This document shows, in pieces, positions 24,656 through 33,136 of a stretch of DNA of 64,000 nt. Under the pieces are notes generated by a model. The model saw only the letters and a list, made by a program, of their open reading frames with translations. It made no database searches and was not told where the DNA came from. Location: positions 1-64,000 of the forward strand of contig NZ_AEYW01000022.1 of the NCBI RefSeq assembly GCF_000192475.1, written 5' to 3'. The position numbers were made by a program, and so were the translations under genes. Numbering within the stretch: the stretch's first letter is position 1; each line of letters begins with the position of its first letter. This stretch comes from Ruegeria conchae. Lineage in GTDB: Bacteria; Pseudomonadota; Alphaproteobacteria; Rhodobacterales; Rhodobacteraceae.

Positions 24656-26089
24656 TCATTCGGCTGCGACTGCGGCTTTGGCGTTTAACCTGCCGATAAT
24701 CGCGTCAGCACAATCGCGCCCATCGCGGATTGCCCAAACCACAAGAGACGCCCCGCGCACGATGTCTCCGATCGCGTAAACGCCTTCCATTTCGGTCTCA
24801 CCAGTCTCGAATGCGGCCTTGATAGTGCCCCACCGAGTCACCGGCAGGTCGGGCTGACCAAACAGGGTGGGTAGGTCTTCGGGTTCAAAACCCAGCGCCT
24901 TGATGACAAGATCGGCGTCTTCGACATAATCTGCGCCTTCGATCACTTCTGGCGATTGGCGGCCTGATGCGTCGGGCTGACCCAGGCGCATCTTCTGCAC
25001 CATGACACCTGAAACCTTGTCGTCGCCGGTAAAGCCTTTGGGCGCACTGAGCCATTCAAAGATGACACCTTCTTCCTCGGCATTTTGGGTTTCACGCTTT
25101 GACCCCGGCATATTCGCCCGGTCACGGCGATAGAGACATTTGACCGAAGTTGCCCCCTGCCGGATTGACGTCCGTACACAGTCCATCGCGGTGTCACCGC
25201 CGCCAATGACGACAACTTTCTTACCTTCAGCGTTCAGGCGGCCACTATCAAAATCTTCAACGGCATCTCCAAAACTCTTACGGTTCGAGGCGGTCAGGAA
25301 ATCGATTGCCTTTTCGATCCCGGTCAGACCGCTGCCCGGCATGGACAGATCGCGGGATTTGTAGACACCGGTCGCAATAATTACTGCATCATGTTTTGCT
25401 CGGATTTCTTCGAACTTGGCAGCATCCACATTGCAATTCAGAACAAATTCTACGCCGCCTTCGGCCAGCAAGTCATTGCGACGCTGGACAATGTCTTTTT
25501 CCAGTTTGAAGCCCGGAATACCATACATCAGCAGACCCCCTGCGCGGTCATAGCGATCATAGACCGTGACCTGGATGCCCGCCTGACGCAGCATATCGGC
25601 CGCGGCCAGTCCGCCGGGGCCGCCACCAATGATGCCAACGCTTTCGCCACGCTCCGCCGCTGGTGCGACGGGCTTCACCCAACCTTTGTCCCAGGCGGTA
25701 TCGGTTATGTATTTCTCGATCGTTCCAATGGTGACCGTCCCGTGACCCGATTGTTCGATTACGCAGTTACCTTCACAAAGTCGGTCCTGCGGACAAATAC
25801 GACCACAGATCTCGGGGAACGTGTTGGTCGCCTGGCTGGTCACATAGGCCTCTTCCAGCCGTCCTGTAGCGGTCAGGCGCAGCCAGTCCGGAATGTTGTT
25901 GTGTAGTGGGCAATGCGATTGGCAATAAGGCACACCACACTGGCTGCAACGACTCGCTTGCTCGGCCGCTTTTTCGGCGGCAAACTCCGCATAGATTTCA
26001 TCAAAGTCCTCTTTGCGGTCACCAGCGGCACGCTTTTCAGGCATGACGCGATCGATCTGCACAAATTTCAGCATCGGTTGCTTGGCCAC
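24656..26089 (-). CDS. gltD: Glutamate synthase small subunit
   Basis: Supplies electrons from NADPH through FAD and two 4Fe-4S clusters to GltB. The N-terminal cluster region is CSQCGVPYCQSHCPLHNNIP with further Cys in CGRICPQDRLCEGNC. FAD binds at GGGPGGLAAADMLRQAG (about residue 150) and NADPH at VVIGGGDTAMDCVRTS (about residue 290). At 477 residues it is of normal length. The start is GTG at 26089, after GGAG. It is promoter-proximal in gltD-gltB; this order is the reverse of enteric gltBD. Its promoter region is shared with the divergent uppP. Confidence 0.97.
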   Translation of the reverse strand: MAKQPMLKFVQIDRVMPEKRAAGDRKEDFDEIYAEFAAEKAAEQASRCSQCGVPYCQSHCPLHNNIPDWLRLTATGRLEEAYVTSQATNTFPEICGRICPQDRLCEGNCVIEQSGHGTVTIGTIEKYITDTAWDKGWVKPVAPAAERGESVGIIGGGPGGLAAADMLRQAGIQVTVYDRYDRAGGLLMYGIPGFKLEKDIVQRRNDLLAEGGVEFVLNCNVDAAKFEEIRAKHDAVIIATGVYKSRDLSMPGSGLTGIEKAIDFLTASNRKSFGDAVEDFDSGRLNAEGKKVVVIGGGDTAMDCVRTSIRQGATSVKCLYRRDRANMPGSKRETQNAEEEGVIFEWLSAPKGFTGDDKVSGVMVQKMRLGQPDASGRQSPEVIEGADYVEDADLVIKALGFEPEDLPTLFGQPDLPVTRWGTIKAAFETGETEMEGVYAIGDIVRGASLVVWAIRDGRDCADAIIGRLNAKAAVAAE

Positions 26090-26318
26090 GGGTCAGACTC
26101 CATGAATTGGCTTGCTTGGGTCTCTTTAAGGGAAGTCATTGGGGATGAAAAGTCAAATGTACTGACCTATTATTAGAAAATTTTGGCGATTTGGCGTGTT
26201 GGGGCGAAATTTTGTCCGGAAAATAGTCCCGATTCGGACCTATCTATGCGCTTTCCTTTCTCGCAACACGCTTATACCCATTGATCACAACAAGCAGACC
26301 ACAACACCGGCAGAGCAG

Positions 26319-27122
26319 ATGAGTCTTTTTCACTTGATTCTTGTGGCGATTATCCAAGGCGTCACCGAGTTCTTGCCGGTCTCATCCTCGGGCCATCTGA
26401 TCCTGCTTCCGGGTCTGTCCGGCGCAAGTGACCAAGGCCTGGCGATCGATGTCGCTGTTCATCTGGGCACGCTTGGTGCCGTGATTCTGTATTTCTGGTC
26501 AGATGTGAAGCAGGCGTTGGCCGGTCTGCCAGAAGTTTTGACCGGGCGACTTGATACTCCCAAGGCACAGCTGGCCTTCGGATTAGTCGTAGCCACAATT
26601 CCAACCGTAATTGTCGGCGCGATTCTGTACCTGTCAGGGCTTCAGCAATCCCTGCGCTCAATCGCGGTCATCGGCTGGACGATGCTGGGATTCGGATTGC
26701 TGCTGTACTGGATGGATCAGAAAGGCGCGCAAACCAAACATGCCTCAGATTGGGGCATAAGAGATGCTGTGATAATGGGGCTATGGCAGGTGCTGGCGCT
26801 GGTCCCGGGGACCTCACGGTCGGGGATTACCATCACCGGTGCGCGACAACTCGGGTATACACGGGAAGATGGGGCCCGGATTGCCATGCTGATGTCTATT
26901 CCAACTATATTAGCCTCGGGAGCCCTTTTGTCGGTTGACGTCATCCAGGATGCTAACTGGGATTTGGCGAAGGACGGAGTCATCGCGGCAGCGTTTGCAT
27001 TTGTTGCCGCACTGCTGGCGTTGAGCCTGATGATGCGCCTGTTGCGCAGCGTCAGTTTCACACCTTATGTAATCTATCGCGTGATCCTTGGGGCGATCCT
27101 GTTAGTTATCGCCTATTCCTGA
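26319..27122 (+). CDS. uppP: Undecaprenyl-diphosphate phosphatase
   Basis: Membrane enzyme that recycles undecaprenyl diphosphate to the monophosphate carrier used for peptidoglycan and glycans. BacA-type motifs are clear: QGVTEFLPVSSSGHL near residue 10-24 and PGTSRSGITITGARQLG near residue 165. About eight membrane helices; 267 residues. The ATG at 26319 fits the family N-terminus; the longer frame from 26196 adds an unlikely hydrophilic leader. The stop codon directly abuts that of the opposing NDUFA9-like gene (TGATCA at 27120-27125), so neither gene has room for its own terminator. Confidence 0.95.
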   Translation: MSLFHLILVAIIQGVTEFLPVSSSGHLILLPGLSGASDQGLAIDVAVHLGTLGAVILYFWSDVKQALAGLPEVLTGRLDTPKAQLAFGLVVATIPTVIVGAILYLSGLQQSLRSIAVIGWTMLGFGLLLYWMDQKGAQTKHASDWGIRDAVIMGLWQVLALVPGTSRSGITITGARQLGYTREDGARIAMLMSIPTILASGALLSVDVIQDANWDLAKDGVIAAAFAFVAALLALSLMMRLLRSVSFTPYVIYRVILGAILLVIAYS

Positions 27123-28106
27123 TCAGATACGCAGATTCTTGGCTGAGTTCTGAATATCGTCATATTGACCCGATGGGCGGAATTTCCAGAGATATTCCGG
27201 CAATATCGAATCCAGTGTTGCGGGCTCAATCCCAAGATCCACAAACCCCTTGGCATCTTCTGCCACGACGTTATCGCGCCGCAGGTTTCTGACCTGATCG
27301 CGGGTTAGGATATTGTTTGGGAACAACTGAAAACTAACAAACTTTACGATATCCAGTACGCCCGCCATGATTTTGGCAGCGAGGAATGGCATGCCTATGA
27401 TGATCCGACGACGATGGATCACTTCGAGCATCTGCTGCATCAAGCCACGAAAGCTCTTAACCTCAGGACCGCCAAGCTCATAAACCCCCGCAGAGGCCTT
27501 GCCCAAAACACCCTGAACTGCGGCCTGTGCAACATCATCCACATAGACCGGCTGAAACTTGGTGTCGGCTCCGACAAGAGGCAGGAATGGGCTCATGCGC
27601 GTCATTCCTGCAAATCGGTTAAAGAACTGATCCTCGGTCCCGAAGATTATCGAAGGGCGCAGAATAACAGCCCCCTGCATGTGTTGCAGAACATTCGCCT
27701 CGCCCTGGGCTTTGGTGCGTGCGTATTCGCTATCAGATTCCAGATCGGCGCCAATGGCGGAGATATGAACCATGCGATCGACATCGTTCGACGCAGCCAG
27801 ACGGGCGATCCGTTCGGCCCCGTCGGCCTGCACCGCGTCAAACGCATTTTTGCCCAGCTCATTCAGGACACCGACGCAGTTCACTACAGCATCGACACCA
27901 TGCATCGCCGAAGCGACCGAAGCATCGTCGCGGATATTGCACAGGATGGGCTCAACCTGCCCGACCGCGCCATACGGCCGCACAAACATCGCCTCATTGG
28001 GTCGCCGCACAGCGACACGAACACGCCAGCCTTCGGCTGCCATGCGCCGAGCGATATATCGGCCGACAAAGCCCGATCCACCGAAAATCGTGACCAGTTT
28101 GGACAT
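27123..28106 (-). CDS. Complex I NDUFA9-like NAD(P)-binding protein
   Basis: Atypical SDR of 327 residues similar to the NDUFA9 subunit of respiratory complex I. The nucleotide loop is VTIFGGSGFVGRYIARRM at residues 4-21. CVGVLNELGKNAFDAVQADG and the YARTK sequence near residue 140 follow SDR order, but the usual catalytic Ser/Tyr context is altered, as in NDUFA9. Alphaproteobacteria often encode it away from the nuo operon; an assembly or quinone-biosynthesis link is known for relatives, not shown here. The ATG follows GGAGCGCC. It is convergent with uppP. Confidence 0.87.
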   Translation of the reverse strand: MSKLVTIFGGSGFVGRYIARRMAAEGWRVRVAVRRPNEAMFVRPYGAVGQVEPILCNIRDDASVASAMHGVDAVVNCVGVLNELGKNAFDAVQADGAERIARLAASNDVDRMVHISAIGADLESDSEYARTKAQGEANVLQHMQGAVILRPSIIFGTEDQFFNRFAGMTRMSPFLPLVGADTKFQPVYVDDVAQAAVQGVLGKASAGVYELGGPEVKSFRGLMQQMLEVIHRRRIIIGMPFLAAKIMAGVLDIVKFVSFQLFPNNILTRDQVRNLRRDNVVAEDAKGFVDLGIEPATLDSILPEYLWKFRPSGQYDDIQNSAKNLRI

Positions 28107-28304
28107 GATGGCGCTCCTGCTGTCTGGTTCTGATCTGATCTACCGCCCAACCGCCCGACGGACAAGGCGCAATAACGCCGCGCATCCGCGAAAATCCAAT
28201 GCGTGTATCCCCGTCAGGGCGAGACACTAAAAAACTTTCAAAAAACGCCCCGAATCCGGTTGACGCCTACCGCCAGTCGGCTTAAACGCCCCTCCACGAC
28301 ACCT

Positions 28305-28391
28305 GCCCAGGTGGCGGAATTGGTAGACGCGCTAGCTTCAGGTGCTAGTGTCCGTATGGACGTGGAGGTTCGAGTCCTCTCCTGGGCACCA
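28305..28391 (+). tRNA. tRNA-Leu (anticodon CAG)
   Basis: An 87-base class II tRNA. The acceptor stem GCCCAGG (28305-28311) pairs with CCTGGGC (28381-28387), followed by A and an encoded CCA. The anticodon stem CTAGC/GCTAG encloses TTCAGGT, giving anticodon CAG. The long variable arm (TGTCCGTATGGACG) is typical of leucine tRNAs, and the T-arm contains TTCGAGT. It reads CUG codons, the main leucine codon in this GC-rich genome. Confidence 0.98.
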
Positions 28392-28712
28392 AATCTTTCC
28401 CACATGGATGTTCACAAAAACTCAATTTGATTGAGGTTTTGATCATTATTCAGGTGCTCTCCCGAATAAAAGTCACGACTGAAGTCAATTCCGGGCATCT
28501 GTAAATATACTCGTTCCCTGTTTTGAGACGAACCCGCATTGTGAGCGAGTCGGTTGAGCAGCCGGTTGTTATCTCAACCTTTTCAAAGTTGCCTGGTCAT
28601 CGCCGAAATTCTGATTGCTGATAACACAATGAATCCGAAAGGTTCTTTTGCCGCAATGCCGCTGAATTCACGAGAATCAATCTCGCGCTCAATTCAACGT
28701 CTCGATTTGGCG
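28392..28712. other. Intergenic region after tRNA-Leu
   Basis: Apart from the terminator at 28417-28440 this 321-base stretch shows no gene. One plus-strand frame (28554-28961) is mostly antisense to the SRPBCC gene. Base composition is lower in GC than the flanks. No integrase or attachment-type duplication of the tRNA 3' end was seen in the window. Confidence 0.55.
28417..28440 (+). terminator. Intrinsic terminator of tRNA-Leu
   Basis: CTCAAT (28421-28426) pairs with ATTGAG (28430-28435) around TTG; the flanking A4 and T4 extend the stem with one bulged G and provide the T-run. It starts 26 bases after the tRNA. Confidence 0.75.
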
Positions 28713-29243
28713 CTATCCCTCAACCAGTGCCTTAAGGTTCTCAAGCCCGCGCTCGTAATCGCCACCGACCCAGTTATCCATCATCAGGCCCATCCAGCGG
28801 GACATAGGGTTCATTCCCAACTCAGACACGAAACCCCAGGTCACCTGCGTACCTGCACCTTCGGATTGCAATGCGAATGTAGCCGTCGCAGTCCCCATCG
28901 GGCCAAAGTCGAGGGCGGTTTTGACGGACTGATCGGGGGTGCTTTCAATAATTTCCTGTGATCCAGTGCCCACCTGCGGATTGTCTGAGCTCCAGTTCAA
29001 TGTATTGCCAACCCCAGCATCCGGGCCGCTGTAGCTGAGCTTGGTTTCGGGATCACGCGACAGCCAGGGCGACCATTTCTCGGTCTCCTGCATCGAATTA
29101 ACATAAGGGAATATTATGGCGGCCGGGGCGTCAATCGTGATGCTGCGCGACACCTCGGCTTTACCTGGCAGCAGGTAGGACACCCCAACCAGTGCCAGAA
29201 TGATAACAAGAAAGGCGACGAGGATACGTTTAATCAATCTCAT
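28713..29243 (-). CDS. SRPBCC family protein with N-terminal membrane anchor
   Basis: A 176-residue protein: one hydrophobic segment at residues 5-25 (RILVAFLVIILALVGVSYLL) followed by a START/SRPBCC-like lipid- or ligand-binding domain (VSRSITIDAPAAIIFPYVNS, EKWSPWLSRDPETKLSYSG, TQVTWGFVSELGMNPMSRW). The domain would face the periplasm. Relatives are annotated as polyketide cyclase-like, but no reaction is implied. It is a lone gene on the minus strand, 104 bases downstream of the carbonic anhydrase. Role unknown. Confidence 0.85.
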   Translation of the reverse strand: MRLIKRILVAFLVIILALVGVSYLLPGKAEVSRSITIDAPAAIIFPYVNSMQETEKWSPWLSRDPETKLSYSGPDAGVGNTLNWSSDNPQVGTGSQEIIESTPDQSVKTALDFGPMGTATATFALQSEGAGTQVTWGFVSELGMNPMSRWMGLMMDNWVGGDYERGLENLKALVEG

Positions 29244-29347
29244 AGAAAAGGTCCGAATCCAATTGAACTGGAGGGACTATATCAAAAAACAGCGCGGAAT
29301 CAGAGGACTGATCTGCGCTGTTTAGAGTCAAGCAATGAATGACGCGC

Positions 29348-29998
29348 TTATACCACGACGAATTTCTTTTCCTGCGGATCATAACTCTGCAACCCGCCTT
29401 CTCCGATATCGGTCCAGAGCCCATGCAGGCTGAGTGAGCCTTCTTCGACGGCGGAAGATACAAAAGGGAAGGTCATCAGGTTTTCCAGCGAGGCGACCAC
29501 GGCCTGACGCTCGAATTGCCGGGCTTGTTCGGTGCTGTCTTCGACATCGGCAACCAGCTCGTATTTAGGCTTGAGGATATCCATCCAACGTCCGACGAAG
29601 CTGTCTTTCGCCTCAAGTTGCGGAGCCTGCCCCTTGCACATGTCGATACATCCCTGCACGCCGCCACATTGAGAATGACCCAGAACTATCAGATGCGCGA
29701 CCTTCAGCGCCGTTACCGCATATTCAATGGCCGCGCTGGTGCCGTGGTGATCCCCGTCCGGTGCGTAAGGTGGCACCAGGTTGGCGATGTTACGGTGAAT
29801 GAAAAACTCACCCTGATCGGCACCGAAGATCGAGGTCACATGCACCCGGCTGTCACAGCACGAAATGACCATCGCGCGCGGGCGTTGTCCCTCCGTCGCC
29901 AATCGCCGATACCAGACCTGATTCTCGGAATAGGTGGTCGCCTTCCAGCCGTGATACCGTTTCACCAGATAGGTCGGCAAAGGTTTGGCAAATTTCAT
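29348..29998 (-). CDS. Beta-class carbonic anhydrase
   Basis: Zinc enzyme interconverting carbon dioxide and bicarbonate. In the 216-residue product the zinc ligands are Cys47, His108 and Cys111 (ISCCDSR, GHSQCGG), with the Asp49-Arg51 dyad. HRNIANLVPPY and DHHGTSAAIEYAV are beta-class blocks. I use the ATG at 29998, which has GGGG upstream and matches the family N-terminus; an ATG at 30136 would add 46 unlikely residues. It is divergent from the small helical protein gene. It likely feeds bicarbonate to carboxylases; no link to a given pathway is seen. Confidence 0.94.
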   Translation of the reverse strand: MKFAKPLPTYLVKRYHGWKATTYSENQVWYRRLATEGQRPRAMVISCCDSRVHVTSIFGADQGEFFIHRNIANLVPPYAPDGDHHGTSAAIEYAVTALKVAHLIVLGHSQCGGVQGCIDMCKGQAPQLEAKDSFVGRWMDILKPKYELVADVEDSTEQARQFERQAVVASLENLMTFPFVSSAVEEGSLSLHGLWTDIGEGGLQSYDPQEKKFVVV

Positions 29999-30141
29999 TC
30001 TGATGCCCCTGTTGTTTTGACTGGATCGCTCTGTACCCTGAATTCTCACAAAATTCGAGACATTATCCCGCTGCTCCGCAAGGAATTGCAAAGGTTTTTC
30101 AAAGCAGAATCGTAGCGTGCCGTGGGGGCATATCAACTGGG

Positions 30142-30531
30142 GTGAATGTGGTGGACAAGATTATCACGCTTGAACAGAAAGAATCCGTGCGTCTGGACCC
30201 GGACCGCCTGAACAGCCTGTATCATCAACTTGGTGACAACAATGCGATGGATGTGCTGTGCAGAACAGTTGAAGAACTCGCTCTGCGCCTGTCGAATTGC
30301 GAAAGGTTCTGGCGGAAACGCGATTGGACTGGGCTGCGCAAATGCGCCAAGTCATTGGTGGCCATATCCGAACAGATCGGCATGATAGCATTGGCCCGTG
30401 TCGCGAGTGACGTCGTGCATTCGGTTGATGCCGGCGATGCTGTAGCTACCGGCGCCACGCTATGCCGTCTGATCCGGGTTGGCGAGCGTTCGCTGACCGC
30501 CATCTGGGATCAGCAGGATCTATCGGTCTGA
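30142..30531 (+). CDS. Small helical protein of unknown function
   Basis: A 129-residue, almost entirely helical cytoplasmic protein with no membrane segment. The central part (FWRKRDWTGLRKCAKSL, then VAISEQIGMIALARVASDV) has the length and amphipathic spacing of a histidine phosphotransfer (HPt) four-helix bundle, but the phospho-accepting His-x-x-Lys-Gly is not there: the site reads KCAKS. It may be an HPt-like protein without phosphotransfer, or simply an unrelated helical bundle. Start is GTG at 30142 or in-frame GTGs at 30148 and 30151. It is 63 bases upstream of the aminopeptidase start on the same strand. Confidence 0.65.
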   Translation: MNVVDKIITLEQKESVRLDPDRLNSLYHQLGDNNAMDVLCRTVEELALRLSNCERFWRKRDWTGLRKCAKSLVAISEQIGMIALARVASDVVHSVDAGDAVATGATLCRLIRVGERSLTAIWDQQDLSV

Positions 30532-30594
30532 GAGGGGTTGCGGGGACGCCGCAGACGGATAGTCTGTGCCAAACTTCAACCAGCCGAGGCCCGT

Positions 30595-31977
30595 ATGACC
30601 CTGTCCTTTGCCCCCGCTACTGACCCGTCTTTGCCGCTATATGTTCTGCAGCAATCCGAATTGGCGGGCTGGCTGGAAAATCAACCGGATCACGTGCACT
30701 CATGGGTTTCGGCGGATGGTTTTTCTGCCGCACTTGGTCAAACAGTTTTGGTACCCGGCCCAGATGGTAAGCCTGAATTTGCCCTTGCAGGATATGGCAG
30801 CGCGGCAAAACGAGCGCGCAAACGGTTTCCCTTGGCCGCAGCGGCGGAATCGTTACCAAAAGGAACCTATCGCATAGCCTCGGGCATCCCGGCGAACGTG
30901 CTTGAAGCTGAATGCTTTGGCTGGCTGATGACCGGGTACGCGTTTGATCGCTACGCCGCGCAAATCGCTGCGAATGCCGCGTTGGTTGCACCCGAAGGTG
31001 TGGATGCCAAACGGATCGAGATCATGGCAAATGCCGAGGCCTTAATACGGAATTTGGTCAACACTCCCGCTGCGGATATGGGCCCCACGCAATTGCAACA
31101 AGCCATTGAGGACCTGGCGCAGGAGTTCGGTGCAGATGTATCAGTCATCAGTGGCGAGGCGCTGTTGGACCAGAACCTTCCAATGATCCACGCGGTCGGA
31201 CGCGCAGCGGAACAGGCGCCTCGGCTACTGGAGATGAATTGGGGTGACAGCGGCCCGAAACTGACCTTGGTTGGCAAAGGGGTTTGTTTCGATACCGGAG
31301 GGCTGAACCTGAAACCAGGTGCCTCGATGGGGTTGATGAAGAAAGATATGGGTGGCGCAGCCAATGTGCTGGGTTTGGCCCGTATGATCATGGCGCTCGG
31401 GTTGGAATTACAGCTGAGGGTGTTGATCCCAGCTGTCGAGAACTCAGTTGCGGGCAACGCTTTCCGTCCCGGTGATATTTTAACCGCGCGAAGTGGAATA
31501 ACCGTAGAAATCAACAACACCGATGCCGAAGGACGGTTGGTTCTAGCCGATGCGCTGGCGCTGGCACATGAGGACGCGCCCAATCTGCTGATATCGATGG
31601 CCACGTTAACCGGTGCAGCAAGGGTAGCGTTGGGGCCCGATTTGGCACCGTATTATACCGATGACAATAAGGCAGCCGAAACGCTAGCGCGGGCAGCAGA
31701 AACTATCGCAGATCCGGTCTGGCGCATGCCATTCCATGAGCCCTACGAAGCGATGATTGAGCCTGGCATCGCCGACCTCGACAACGCGCCGTCCGGTGGG
31801 TTTGCGGGCTCGATCACCGCAGCGCTTTTCCTGCGCCGGTTTGCTGATGATAGTCGCTACGTACATTTTGACATCTATTCCTGGCAACGTAGAAAGGAAC
31901 CCGGCCGCAGCAAGGGCGGGTTGGGTCAAGGACCACGTGCCCTGCTGGCGGCCCTTCCGGAGCTTCTTGGCCTATGA
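30595..31977 (+). CDS. M17 leucyl aminopeptidase family protein
   Basis: Cytosolic metalloaminopeptidase of 460 residues. The M17 signature NTDAEGRLVLADAL is intact, as are GKGVCFDTGGLNLKPG and KKDMGGAANVLG, which provide the two-metal ligands (Lys, Asp, Asp, Asp, Glu) and the catalytic Lys and Arg. The N-terminal domain is shorter than in PepA, typical of the PepB-like alphaproteobacterial branch. The ATG at 30595 is chosen; the frame's earlier codon would add a very basic, unlikely leader. Its stop overlaps the NlpC/P60 start by 4 bases, linking peptide breakdown with a murein-peptide hydrolase. Confidence 0.92.
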   Translation: MTLSFAPATDPSLPLYVLQQSELAGWLENQPDHVHSWVSADGFSAALGQTVLVPGPDGKPEFALAGYGSAAKRARKRFPLAAAAESLPKGTYRIASGIPANVLEAECFGWLMTGYAFDRYAAQIAANAALVAPEGVDAKRIEIMANAEALIRNLVNTPAADMGPTQLQQAIEDLAQEFGADVSVISGEALLDQNLPMIHAVGRAAEQAPRLLEMNWGDSGPKLTLVGKGVCFDTGGLNLKPGASMGLMKKDMGGAANVLGLARMIMALGLELQLRVLIPAVENSVAGNAFRPGDILTARSGITVEINNTDAEGRLVLADALALAHEDAPNLLISMATLTGAARVALGPDLAPYYTDDNKAAETLARAAETIADPVWRMPFHEPYEAMIEPGIADLDNAPSGGFAGSITAALFLRRFADDSRYVHFDIYSWQRRKEPGRSKGGLGQGPRALLAALPELLGL

Positions 31978-32711
31978 CCCAAGCGCGTATTATCCGTCCC
32001 GTCGTCGATTTGCTACGTCAACCCGATGGCTTGCGCGACCGGCAATTGCTGTTCGGTGACTCTGTGACCATCGAAGAAGAGCTTGATGGCTGGAGCAAGA
32101 TCAAAGCCAGCAAGGATGGTTATCAGGGATGGCTGCCCACCGATCGGTTGGGCCCGATTGAGCCCCAGACTCACTGGATCATTGCGGGCTCGACCCACGC
32201 ATACGAGAAGCCTGACATAAAAAGCCGCGACCTAACCTCATTAAGTTTCGGCAGCAGAATTCGCGTTTTGTCGGAGGAAGACAGATTTATGGAGACAGCA
32301 CTGGGCTTTATTCCAGCGGTCCACGCTGTCCCTGCCTACTCTCAGCTCGCCGATCCTGTTGCCGCTGCCGAACTGTTTCTTGGCACGCCATATCTATGGG
32401 GAGGTAATAGCCGGTTCGGACTGGATTGCTCGGGTTTGGTACAGGCTGCCCTGCTGGCCTGCGGCATCCCCTGTCCCGGAGACAGCGGCGATCAGGAACG
32501 TGAAGTCGGAGAACTTGTGCCTGCAGGGGAATCTGCGCGACGCGGTGATCTGCTATTCTGGAAGGGCCATGTGGCCTGGGTGGCGGCCGGGAATTTGCTG
32601 CTCCACGCCAATGCCTATCACATGGCTGTCGCGCTTGAGCCTATGGATCAGGCGATTGCCCGAATTGCAGCGCAAGGCGATGGGCCAGTCACGGCGCATA
32701 AAAGGCTCTAA
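31974..32711 (+). CDS. NlpC/P60 family cysteine peptidase
   Basis: Endopeptidase-type protein of 245 residues, expected to cut gamma-D-glutamyl-diamino acid bonds in murein peptides. Two SH3-like segments fill residues 1-115 (DGWSKIKASKDGYQGWLPTD is typical), then the catalytic domain: Cys152 in RFGLDCSGLVQ, His199 in GHVAWV, and a polar third residue near His211. There is no signal peptide, so it may process recycled murein peptides in the cytoplasm, fitting coupling to the M17 peptidase (ATGA overlap). Its 3' end overlaps the convergent DUF2794 gene by 4 bases. Confidence 0.92.
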   Translation: MTQARIIRPVVDLLRQPDGLRDRQLLFGDSVTIEEELDGWSKIKASKDGYQGWLPTDRLGPIEPQTHWIIAGSTHAYEKPDIKSRDLTSLSFGSRIRVLSEEDRFMETALGFIPAVHAVPAYSQLADPVAAAELFLGTPYLWGGNSRFGLDCSGLVQAALLACGIPCPGDSGDQEREVGELVPAGESARRGDLLFWKGHVAWVAAGNLLLHANAYHMAVALEPMDQAIARIAAQGDGPVTAHKRL

Positions 32712-33085
32712 TCAGAGTCAACCGCCCGAATCAATTTGCGTTCCAGAACTCTCAGAACAGAGCGCAGATCGTGCCCACGTTTCAGAATGCGCCCATCCAT
32801 ACCCACCACCGAATACATACCTTGCCGCATTCGCAGGCGTGGGTGCTTTTCCACCCGGTAAATCGGATGTTCGGCAGTCCGCCTGAAAATTGAAAACACG
32901 GCTGTCTCGCGTAAATTGGAAATTCCGTAGTCACGCCATTCACCGGCGGCGACCATTCGGCCATAGACAGACAGGATTTGAGACATCTCACGCCGGTCAA
33001 ACGCGACCGGCATCTGGGCAGAACCGGACCCGAACCGGCTGGGAGGCTGCATGTTCATAAAACAAGCCTTGCCGGAAATCGTCAT
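32708..33085 (-). CDS. DUF2794 domain-containing protein
   Basis: A 125-residue protein of a conserved alphaproteobacterial family with no known function. The DUF2794 core is FDRREMSQILSVYGRMVAAG, EWRDYGISNLRETAVFSIFR, then YRVEKHP and GRILKRGHDLRSVLRVLERK. There are no membrane segments and no catalytic-looking cluster. The start could be the ATG at 33085 or Met10/Met12. It is convergent with and overlaps the NlpC/P60 gene by 4 bases, and is 51 bases downstream of the ABC permease stop on the same strand. Confidence 0.85.
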   Translation of the reverse strand: MTISGKACFMNMQPPSRFGSGSAQMPVAFDRREMSQILSVYGRMVAAGEWRDYGISNLRETAVFSIFRRTAEHPIYRVEKHPRLRMRQGMYSVVGMDGRILKRGHDLRSVLRVLERKLIRAVDSD

Positions 33086-33136
33086 TGAATCAAGCCCAGT
33101 GCAATCGCAACACGAATTTTTAGAACCGACCGTGTG

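Noticed and set aside
28305..28391. tRNA-Leu as an integration site of a genomic island
   Set aside because: No integrase gene and no duplicated tRNA 3' end was seen in the window; the flanks look like ordinary chromosome.
28554..28961. 135-codon plus-strand frame after tRNA-Leu
   Set aside because: More than half is antisense to the SRPBCC gene, which has a clear fold and membrane anchor.
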